From contig CAJFCJ010000005.1 in assembly GCA_904063045.1 (NCBI GenBank), positions 3,342,165 through 3,406,164 on the forward strand: 64,000 nt of DNA, written 5' to 3'. The notes under the pieces are model-generated. The model had not been told where the DNA came from. It was given only the letters and a program-made list of their open reading frames with translations, and did no database searches. Within the stretch, counting starts at the first letter, position 1; every line of letters starts with the position of its first letter. This DNA comes from Dimorphilus gyrociliatus. Its lineage: Eukaryota; Annelida; Polychaeta; Dinophilidae. Position numbers and translations under genes: made by a program. Shown here piece by piece: positions 1-13,606 of this stretch.

Positions 1-177
1 TTTTTTCTATATTTGAATATAAAATGAAAAAGTTGATAATAAGAGAATATTCTTTTCATTTATAAAATTTCGGTCACTAACCGGTTATCCTATTAGCAGA
101 CGACGCTTTGTGAGTTTTGCTCACTTTCGCTAGCATTATGAATTATATAAGTTTAAAAACTGTTTATTAGGATAAAT

Positions 178-1251
178 ATGGCAGTTATTAAAAAATTGAA
201 AAGTGGATGGTTAGTTGATCATAAAGATTTCATAAACAATTCCTACACCAACGAGACATTTGTTGATAAAAGAAGCAGAGAGTATAAAATCGTATTTAAC
301 GAGGATCTTTTTCGAATTGATGGTGAATTTCTTATGGATAGTGAATTTACTGCTAGAAATAATCAAAAATTAAGTACAATAAGAAAAAGGAAGAGAAAAG
401 CTATTGCTGATGTAAATAATTTTAAAGAGTTAGTAATAATAGATTCATTCTTAAAGGAATTAGAAGAATCGAAAGATTGTCAAACTTATTTTGAAAATTT
501 ACCAAAATCAATATTAAAAGATAATAATAAATTGGCGAGAAATTTATCGACTGATTTAACCAAGCGTCTTTCTGAGCTATCGCTACCTAATAAGCTTATT
601 CAAGATAGGCCCAACGATAATAACGAATTAATTCTTGAAGAACAAACATTTTTTATACCAAGAGGAAGTAAATATGTTCTTGGAGATGTTTTAGATGGAT
701 TTGATATTAAAGAAAAATATAATCTAATTGTTATGGATCCACCTTGGTCAAATAAGTCTGCTAAACGTTTGAAATGTTACAATCAGCTAACGTCTGATGC
801 TATTCTAAACATAGATATAGAATCTATGTCAGAAGATAATTGCTTTCTAATTGTTTGGACAACAGAGAGATGGCATAGTTGGGTTATTGATGAGCTATTG
901 CCAAAAAATGGTTTCAAGCATTCAGCTTCCTGGTTATGGTTGAAAGTTACCAATGCAGGAAAACCTGTTCGACCACTAAATGATATTCAAAATAAAGCTT
1001 ATGAATGGCTAGTTATTGGTAGAAGAGGCTTTGAAGAGATAAAAATTGACGACTGTAATGTAATATGCAGCGTCCCTTGTGCGTTACATTCGTCTAAGCC
1101 TCCCATTTATCAATTGTTTACAGATTATATAGAAACAGAACTCAATACATTAGAAGTATTTGCAAGAAATTTAAATATGAATTGTACAAGCTGGGGAAAC
1201 CAAGTTCTCAATTTTCAACATGAGCTGCTTTATAAAAAGAATTTTTTATAG
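178..1251 (+). CDS. METTL4: METTL4-type MT-A70 adenine N6-methyltransferase
   Basis: Intronless 357-residue open frame. It belongs to the MT-A70 family of SAM-dependent adenine N6-methyltransferases, METTL4 branch; vertebrate METTL4 is known to methylate U2 snRNA (m6Am) and has been linked to DNA 6mA. The catalytic DPPW motif is visible in VMDPPWSNKS (about residues 185-194). It is followed by the METTL4 signatures VPCALHSSKPP (about 300) and FARNLN...TSWGNQVLNFQH near the C-terminus. The N-terminal 150 residues are charged and poorly conserved. It is shorter than the roughly 470-residue human protein, mostly at the N-terminus. The ATG is the first in frame and sits just after an acceptor-like tattag at about 165-171, so a 5' UTR intron is possible. 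The next gene (UPF0489) converges from the other strand only about 50 bp downstream. Confidence 0.93.
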   Translation: MAVIKKLKSGWLVDHKDFINNSYTNETFVDKRSREYKIVFNEDLFRIDGEFLMDSEFTARNNQKLSTIRKRKRKAIADVNNFKELVIIDSFLKELEESKDCQTYFENLPKSILKDNNKLARNLSTDLTKRLSELSLPNKLIQDRPNDNNELILEEQTFFIPRGSKYVLGDVLDGFDIKEKYNLIVMDPPWSNKSAKRLKCYNQLTSDAILNIDIESMSEDNCFLIVWTTERWHSWVIDELLPKNGFKHSASWLWLKVTNAGKPVRPLNDIQNKAYEWLVIGRRGFEEIKIDDCNVICSVPCALHSSKPPIYQLFTDYIETELNTLEVFARNLNMNCTSWGNQVLNFQHELLYKKNFL

Positions 1252-1300
1252 CAAAACTTTTCTTAAACACAATTAAACGACAGAGAAATGGCGTTGTTTT

Positions 1301-5807
<4,507 letters not shown>

Positions 5808-6514
5808 ATTTTAAGAATATGATATAGTTTAAATACTTTTGATTTTTTTTTGTTTGCTGCTGTAGAGACAGTGCAGGCTTGAAGAGAAATGCGTTTGGAA
5901 TGCAGATTTGCAGTGGGGATCAGGTAACCATGCTCATGGCAAAACTTTTTACAGTCTAATTGTCATTAAATTTCAAATAAATTTATCTAATAAACTGTTC
6001 TTTTAAAGATATATATTTAAAAAATAAAGAATTTATGAATATTTGATAACATATCAATATTTTCTTTCTAATAAATTACATTAAAAAATCACTTCAACTT
6101 TAAAAATACACATTTCTCTTTTAATGAAATTTGAAATATTTATTAAAGATAACTAAAACTTAAATTATTAAATATTCATTACATATTTAATTTTAATATT
6201 ACTCATATTAATAGAATTCGAATGATTATTTCCCAATCAAGTGAATAGATTAACAAATCAATGTAAAATAAAAATTAGGAAGCTTTAAATATAGTTTTAT
6301 CAATAGTTCTTTTCTTCATCTTATCATGTAGATGCATTTAGTTATTCCATTCAGATTACTTTCTCTTATTCTATTTATTATATAGACTAATTTCATTACG
6401 AAGGAAATGCATTATTCTAAATTTAAGACATTTTGTTTTCAGATTAATTAGATTTACTTTGAGCTTCTCCTAAAGAGAATCTTTCTTTGAAAGTATTAAT
6501 AGCCCTATTCGTTA
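5808..6514. other. Spacer between KIF3A and its tandem duplicate
   Basis: 707 bp of AT-rich sequence with the KIF3A promoter and the 3' flank of the duplicate. I see no further kinesin tail exons here, so the duplicate appears to stop after its neck region. Confidence 0.55.
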
Positions 6515-7837
6515 TTAAGGACTATTGTCAATAGGATGTGTATTAATAACAGGTTTGTTCTCTATGCACTTAACTCTAGATGATAATAGTAGAGTTGATA
6601 TAGTTTTATCATAATACGTAGAATTTATGTTTATATTAGATATCCAAACAGTTTTACAATTACCACCTAAAACGTCTTTTAACAATCTCGTATCCTTACC
6701 ACTCCTATAAGGAACATGGCTACTATTGTCTGCAAGAGCTGCCACTACCATAGCCAATGGAGTTAATGATTTACTAATGTATTTAGCTTCCGTAGAATGT
6801 TGATTACAACATTTATATGTATTTTCACAATCCCAGGCCTATCAATAAAGAATATTTGAAAATTAATTATGGAAATTAATATTTTCATAATTAATTTAGC
6901 AATAATTAACCTTCATATCAATAAAATACAACCTTCCAGTCCTAGTTGAATTTTTAATAGAACTATCATCACTTTTAGTAGTTTTAATACTATCAATTGT
7001 TACAGTAAAGAAGGATGTAAATTCTCTTGTAAATTCTACAAAGGAAAGTTAGTTAGGAGCAATTTCTATTTAAATGAACCAATTTAAAGTAACAAATTAC
7101 TATTTTTGCCTTTTATGAAGTATTCATACATTTCATTTGAATTTTTAGTTGGTACCGTTGATAAATTTTGAATGTATGTACCTAATTCTTTAGATTCTTT
7201 AATTTTTACTATTTGATTTGGGTCATCGTTTAATAAGTCTTCTATCTCGTCAAAAGCAGTATTATGCCTATAGTATGATACCTTTACTGAATACTTTTCA
7301 CTATTATTTCTTTCTTTGATTAAATCAAATATATATGTAATTGATCTTGGTATAATACCAAAATCTCCTATATTATCTCCATCACCATTCATAGTATAAC
7401 TTCTACCAGATCCGCTTACGCCATAACTGATAATTGCTCCGTTATATCCATTTATTACATTCTCTATTACAGATTGTGCACATGTATTAAAAATTTCTTC
7501 TTGCGAAGTTAAATGATCAAAAACATTATCAAAGTTGAATATTTTCACTTCTTTTTTATCGTCTTTCGGGTTTTTTACTAGTATTGAATTAGTAGAAGTG
7601 TTTAGCTTTGTAAATAAAAACAAGAACGATAAAAGGGATAAAAAAGAAAAATTACGCCAAAAGTACCTTAGAAGTAATTGTATCAACATTTTCATTATTT
7701 TTACTATGTATATGCGCTATCCTAACAGATACTTTAATCTTATCTTTGTAAATACAACTCTAAAGGGAAGTAAAATGACTATAAGAATTTTTATTTAGAC
7801 ATTGAAATCTTCAAAATAAATTACTAGTTACCGCCAT
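6515..7837 (-). CDS. Motor-domain-only KIF3A duplicate, probable pseudokinesin
   Basis: Five exons: 7832-7837 (6 nt), 7667-7759, 7101-7605, 6911-7035 and 6515-6838; 350 residues with no internal stop. It aligns along the whole KIF3A motor head. Its first three exons give the same summed lengths as KIF3A (99 nt then 505 nt), and the third intron falls at the same phase-1 position after a Lys-Asn pair. The nucleotide machinery is eroded. The P-loop is GVSGSGRS (Lys to Arg), the switch I NxxSSRSH block is gone (FTREFTSFFTV in its place), and switch II DLAGSE reads DMKAWD. Fold-type segments persist (FGIIPRSITYIF, HVPYRSGKDTRLLKDVLGG). The protein ends right after the neck-linker equivalent (NKPVINTHPIDNSP), so coiled coil and tail are missing. 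Most likely a non-catalytic paralogue kept open by selection; a young pseudogene is the alternative. Confidence 0.82.
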
Positions 7838-8130
7838 AATTAATTTTTTATTGGTTAAAGAATCACATATTTTTAATTGTAAATTTTCTAAAGTTGAATT
7901 CCCAAAGCTTCTCAATACTACATAATATTCACAAGTTTGTATTTCCAGAGTAACGAACAGGTAACCTAACTTTTGCAATCTCTACTTGAGTCTAAAAATT
8001 TGATTGGCAGTTCAATATTTATCTTATATGATATTGAGTTTCCGTCTTCCGGTGATTCCATTCACCGAAACAACTTAGATATCCTCAATTAGAAGTTTGA
8101 AAAAAAGAAGTTGTTCTGTATCGAAGTGGG
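7838..8130. promoter_or_regulatory. Short divergent intergenic region (pseudokinesin / ADAR2)
   Basis: 293 bp separate the start codons of two divergent genes, so both promoters and 5' UTRs must lie here. A perfect 6-bp inverted repeat (cggtga at 8050-8055, tcaccg at 8062-8067) with a 6-nt loop lies about 65 bp before the ADAR start. No further element can be named. Confidence 0.5.
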
Positions 8131-9357
8131 ATGGAAGTTCGAGGAGGTTGTATATATAAACCCAATTGTGTAGAATATCTTTACAATCCAAAGAATCTAA
8201 TGATTGATTATTCAATTTTTACGCAGAAGCAACGAAGAGATCATATGCTATATCAAGTGGCAATAATTCAGATTGTGTGGTTGTCAAGAAAAAGAGGAAA
8301 AATAAGAAGAGCTCATCGAACAATGATTTGGATAAAAACGCTGTCCAACAACTCCACGAGTTAGACCCTACCATAAAGGTTAAATCACATATATATGACA
8401 ATTTCACAATACACATGCAATCAGCAATTCATTTTACGAAATATATAAAGAAATTTATTTATGTATTACGGTTTATCGTTAAAAATAATGAGCTTATTTT
8501 TGTAGTATGCGCTTTCTCAGGCTGAAGGGCCAAGTCACGCTCCTACTTTCGTCATCCAGCTCGAATTCAGAGGACATTTATACAAGGGTCTTGGTAAGAG
8601 TAAAAAGGATGCAAAACACCAAGTATTTAATCATTTGTATTCTTTTTTATATCATTTGATCGTTTATAATTTATGACATTAGGCAGCTGAAATGGCACTT
8701 CGTAGCATTAAAATGTCAAACAACCTTAAACAACTATCTGTCCAGAAAAACTCTCCAACTGCTGAAACTGGTCCAACTGAGACCAAACAGCAACCAGCCA
8801 AAAAGAAAAGCCATACTTATGAGGTGTTAAACATTCAATAAAACATCAATAGTGTAAATAACTCTCTAATTGTACTTAATCAGGGAAAGAACCCTATTCA
8901 GATATTAAATGAAATTCGCAGTGATGTTCAGTATACCTGGACAAATGAGAAACAAGGTGCACAGAATACATTTATCGTTAATGCACAAGTTGATGATGTA
9001 ACATTTACGGTAAATGTTAAAATAATTATGATAAAACTTTATTCTATTCTTATTATTAAAATTGATTTGATTAAATTTATAGGGTGAAGCTCATAATAAA
9101 AAATTAGCAAAGTCAAGAGCCGCTCAGTCTATACTAACAACCATGTACGGCTTGGAATTCGAACTTGCTGCCTGTACGTATTTAAAATTCAATGTTTCTG
9201 GTTTAACGAATGTATTTTACGCACATAAAAGGTTACAATATAACCTTTTACAATAAAGAGATCTTGATTAATAGTTCAAGATAGCGCATAAGTTGATTCT
9301 TTATTGTAAAAGTAGTATTTACATTGTATATACATTATATATAAATATATATAATAT

Positions 9358-9392
<35 letters not shown>

Positions 9393-11890
9393 CAAATATA
9401 TATAATATATATATATATATATAAATATATATACAGTATATACATGCTGTATATTTGCAGTAGGGAGGAAAAATTGCAGACACACTAAAGTTTTATGTAA
9501 AACTTTTGTTCTGTTATTAGCTATACAAGACAAGCTTATAGTTCTTTTATAGTTCAGATGAAACTATCTCCTTATAAGAAACAATTATAGTCTTGACGAC
9601 TGTTTTTATAAGGAAATAGTTGATAATATCATCTTTCAGCAGAAACAAAAATAATACATATTTCTTTTCTACTGTTCGTCTATAATATATAGTATATACC
9701 TTGGTTATACTATTATTTGTACTTTATACTGAACTTCTATCTTAACTTATTAACCCTAATGACGTTTTCCTTCTTTTTCCTTATACACTCATAGCATTTG
9801 TCAACGAATTCGACTTAAAGTAATTGATAATCGCTTACGGCTAACTTCGTAACCGGATGTGAATTACTTTAGGTCAACATCGTCGAACGAATGTGTCTCC
9901 TTATATCTTTAATACCAACCCCTTAGTACCTTAATGAATTTGTTTTTTAAAAAAAAAGCTACGGTAAGTAAAATAAAAAAGAAAAGAAAAGCGTAAGCAA
10001 AAAAATCAAAATGATGTTTGAAAATAGGTGTTCAATTTTTGTTTGTTTAAGTAGATGATTGTATATTTTATTAAAGCCGTATTTATTAATATTTATATAA
10101 TATAAAATGAATATTATTTGGCTTTTTTTCTATATTTTATTTCATATTTAGATTCTATAGACAGAATGATGCTATTTCACTTATTTTAAGCTTTTTTTCC
10201 CTTTTTCCTATTAAAATAATCAGTAAGCAAACAAAAGTTGTATACTATTTTTTAAAATATTGTTTTAAACAGTTTATAGAACTTTTATAGAAATATAATT
10301 TGCCTTTGGTTTATTTAAGACTCGGCTATTTTTTTCTTTTAAAAGAAAGAAAAAATAATAAAATGCATTTATCAAGAGAAATTACGCCCTAAACCTTCAA
10401 AAATAGTTTTCTCCTTCAGTTAAGAGATTAGAAATCTTTAACCCTAATTTTATAACTGTGTTTACCTTTAGATTAAAAGCATAGTGTAAAGGTATTTGTG
10501 TGTTAGTATGTTTTATGTGTAATAAGTTACTTTTGATTAGCTGGAACGGAACACGCCATCTGCAAATCAAAGTCTATAATATCGGCAGCGAAACATGCCA
10601 ATGGGGCTGTTAGTAACTTAGCGGATAAAATTTCCTATATGATCAATTCTAAATTTGCGGATTTAACGGATAAAGAGGGAAAGAGAAAAGTTTTAGCTGG
10701 AGTGATAATGAGTAGGAAGTTGGAGAATGAAGAACAGATATTTGATGTTGTCTCTGTGACAACTGGAAATAAATGCTTAGGCGGCCTTCATCTTTCGAAG
10801 ACTGGAAAAGCGTTACACGATTGCCATGCCGAAATTCTTGCTATAAGAACGTTGAGGGGATTTTTCTGGAAGCGTTTAACGCTACTGAAAAATGGTAGTT
10901 CGGATAAATACGACGTATTAGAGCCAGATGGCGATTCAGGAATGTTTAGATTGAAAGAAAATGTTGAATTTCACCTTTATATATCGACATCTCCGTGCGG
11001 AGATGCAAGAATATTTGCTCCATATGAATCTGAAGGGGAGGAAGATCGCCATCCAAATAGACAAAGCCGCAAATTGCTTCGAAGTAAAATTGAAAATGGG
11101 GAAGGTAGGCTTATTATATTTTTAGAGTGACTCGGAAGTTGTTGAAAAGTCAATTATTGCCATAAATTTTTAATATCACAAAAAAGCTGCTTTCTTTAAT
11201 TCTCACGAGACTTTTCAATAACTTTTATGTCATGCATTTGTTATTTTATTACCATCTTTATTATTTTTAGGAACAATCCCGGTAAAAGTCGGCACAATAC
11301 AAACATGGGATGGTGTTATGGTTGGAAGCAGGCTTTTGACTATGAGCTGTTCGGATAAACTAATGAAGGCTATTGTCTTGGGCATACAAGGCGCTTTATT
11401 GACTTACTTTATTAGGCCGGTATATCTTCAATCTATAACAATTGGGTCAATGTTTCATGCAGAACATATGGCAAGAGCTATGTACGGTCGTTTGCCACCT
11501 TTAGGAAATTTACCAAAACCGTTTAGAATAGTCAAACCAATTGTATCAGGAGTTACTTCACCCGAAGTTCGAAAAACAACCGAGTCGCCACAAAAAGCAA
11601 TGGTTTGGTGTGACGATGAATTACCAATGGAAACTATAACATGTTTATCTGGCAAATTTCCAGACGGTACCCAATCAAAACTATGCAAAAGAGCCATGTT
11701 TTCCTATTGCCAATCAATTTGGGGATTAGGAAACACAGCTAATCTAATTCTTCCAGAATTATATGTAGATGCAAAGAAACATGCAAAAGAATTTCAATTA
11801 GCAAAGAAAATATTAATGGATGAATTAAAGAATAATAACGTTGGTGTCTGGGCGGAAAAACCCGTTGAAACTCAACAGTTTCAATTATGA
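8131..11890 (+). CDS. ADARB1: ADAR2-type double-stranded RNA adenosine deaminase
   Basis: Eight coding exons: 8131-8146, 8227-8378, 8506-8622, 8683-8823, 8884-9009, 9083-9173, 10541-11104 and 11271-11890; 608 residues. It converts adenosine to inosine in double-stranded RNA in the nucleus. Two dsRNA-binding domains are seen: NAVQQLHELDPTIKYALSQ...FVIQLEFRG, and NPIQILNEIRSDVQYTW...AKSRAAQSILTTMYG. The deaminase domain follows with zinc/catalytic motifs DCHAEILA, STSPCGDARIF and MSCSDK, then GIQGALLTYF and FHAEHMARAMYGRL. It ends WAEKPVETQQFQL like vertebrate ADAR2. The start is on a 16-nt exon; the join GGA-G/AA-GCA is inferred from frame. Intron 6 is 1,367 bp, large for this window, and contains two long hairpins (separate entries). 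Confidence 0.93.
9320..9450. repeat. AT microsatellite in ADAR2 intron 6
   Basis: Long stretch of alternating TA with interspersed aaatata units, ending in a palindromic acagtatatacatgctgtat. It can fold on itself but is low complexity. Confidence 0.8.
9556..9634 (+). other. Imperfect hairpin in ADAR2 intron 6 (first)
   Basis: Inverted repeat with core arms 9562-9577 (aactatctccttataa) and 9606-9621 (ttataaggaaatagtt), matching at 15 of 16 positions. Weaker pairing extends outward (agatg at 9556 with atatcatct near 9634) and inward (aaaca/tgttt). The predicted RNA stem-loop is about 79 nt, the size of a microRNA precursor or a short editing substrate. Identified by eye only; no folding energy was computed. 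Confidence 0.6.
9795..9893 (+). other. Imperfect hairpin in ADAR2 intron 6 (second)
   Basis: Arms 9795-9825 and 9862-9893 are near reverse complements; the inner part (gacttaaagtaatt / aattactttaggtc) matches at 13 of 14. Outer differences are mostly transitions, giving G-U pairs or A-C mismatches. The loop contains a second small stem, cggctaac..gtaaccg, around a ttcg. The whole spans about 99 nt. It is GC-richer than the surrounding intron, which argues against chance pairing of AT repeats. Confidence 0.6.
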
Positions 11891-12803
11891 TTATCAACGA
11901 TATCAGTGATTTCTTTAGTTTTGTAGAGAATAATTCTGTTATTAACTTGTCCTTCAAAGTTATTCTTTTGAAAATAATAATTCTCTTGTGTATAAAATAT
12001 AAAGATATTCAGATACAATTGTATAGAATATTCTTATATCTTTTTACCACAGTAAACAAAATTTCTTTTATTAAGACGTTTTTTCATGATTAAACTGGTT
12101 TAAGAGTGATTTTAAATATATATACATTTATTTATATTTTGAACTTAAATTGTTATTTATTATTAAAGGAAAGAAGACCCCTGAGTTCTTTTTCTATTAC
12201 TTTGTTTAACAAATAAATAGAACTGGCTATTGTATACTTATTAGCTTCATTTTTGGCTTCGCTTTCCCATTCCCTACTACCCTCTTTACTATCTATAGGA
12301 TACAGGAGATGTTGTTTCACAGGGGAAAAAAATTCGATATTTCTTATATTAGCGCCATCTAACGGTCCTAGAAGGAGCTACTAACATCTCTAGGATTGCC
12401 CTACACATACAATCTTCAGGGCTTTGCCGTTTAACAAACGAGTTTTTGAGATATTTTATTAATTATACTAGATCCGAGGGAATAGCGAGTAATCCGATTG
12501 ATCATCATTAACAATCAACCCAAATCTTCGAGGTAATTTAAGACGTCACTATTATATAATCCTACTTTAAATTCCTAGAATCCTTTCTCTATAAACAAAC
12601 TGCAAAAACTGTAATACCAGCAAAAAATCGATTAAAAAGAAGAGATGAATTTATAGAAATGTTTGATACCATTATAAATAAGCTGCTATATAGGCCTTTT
12701 TTTAATTGAAATATATCAATATATAAATTTATTAAGAAATATAATATAAGATATTATTATTTAACCCTCTTCACTGAAATTCGTTTAGATTGCTCATTTC
12801 GTC
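11891..12803. other. Intergenic region between ADAR2 and dermatopontin-like gene
   Basis: 913 bp of AT-rich sequence with the ADAR2 3' UTR (candidate AATAAA-type signals near 12212) and the promoter of the next gene. It contains one copy of the recurring motif gcgccatctaacgg at 12352-12365. No further gene is seen. Confidence 0.5.
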
Positions 12804-13462
12804 ATGCATCTGCTGTATGTTCTTGTACTGTGTTTGTTCTACTTCTTGGAGCGAAGCGACGCCAAGTTCTATCAATATGCTAACAGTTTAAAACAAAACC
12901 TATCGAGAAGCTGCATGTACGGATTTGGTGTCAGTAATATAACAAGTTACTACAATTTTGATGGTTCCGATAGGTTATGGTTAATAAATTGCCATAAAAT
13001 ACCAATAGATGATAATTGTACCAAATTACCATTTTGTAAATGGAACGGTAAGGCTAAGTCTCTTATTTTAAATTGACTTGTTTGTCAATCGATAAAAGTA
13101 AACTTTATTTTTTATATTCTTTAGCTTTTCTACAAAATTCAATTGGAGAAACGATAAATTTCAATTGCAGTCAATTGCTAAATAAAAATTCTTATTTAGC
13201 TGGTTTGTACAGCGAATATCATTACGATAAAGAACTTGGTATAACTGATAGACTGTGGAGATTCGAATGTTGTGAAAGCCACGGAATGAATTTGGGTTCA
13301 ACGTTGATATTAAAAAGCTACAAGAGCACTTTACAAAAGACTCAAATAACAAGGATTGCTCCAAATACTACTTTTTATGGTATACGAAGTGAATATGATG
13401 TAAGATCAAACGATAGAGTTTGGTCTTATTTATTAAAACCTTATGCACCATACAAATGCTAA
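12804..13462 (+). CDS. Dermatopontin-like secreted protein
   Basis: Two exons, 12804-13047 and 13125-13462; 193 residues. An N-terminal signal peptide (MHLLYVLVLCLFYFLERSDA) is clear. The mature part has the dermatopontin-type pattern of aromatic-rich repeats ending in D-R-x-W-x-F/L-x-C: SDRLWLINC, TDRLWRFECC and NDRVWSYLL, each preceded by GxxSxY segments (GLYSEYHYD, GIRSEYDVR). Eight or so cysteines would form disulphides. Dermatopontins are extracellular matrix proteins; invertebrate members also act as agglutinins or shell-matrix proteins. The intron follows AAATGGAACG and splits an alanine codon. The family call rests on the repeat pattern rather than on long identity. Confidence 0.75.
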
Positions 13463-13606
13463 AAATCGTAAAATTTGTTTATTAAAATGTTTTAATTGAT
13501 AATAATGACCGTAGCTCAACAATATACTAAAATATAGTATATATATACAGTATATATACAGTATATCGAAACAAAAAAAAAGACATTTGTGTTGATATGA
13601 ACTCAA

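Noticed and set aside
7535-7798. Plus-strand open frame over the pseudokinesin
   Set aside because: Antisense shadow of coding exons; AT-rich, no recognisable protein.
8131-8364. Long open frame at the ADAR start (77 codons)
   Set aside because: It is in a different frame from the dsRBD. A 16-nt exon spliced to 8227 gives the conserved NAVQQLHEL sequence.
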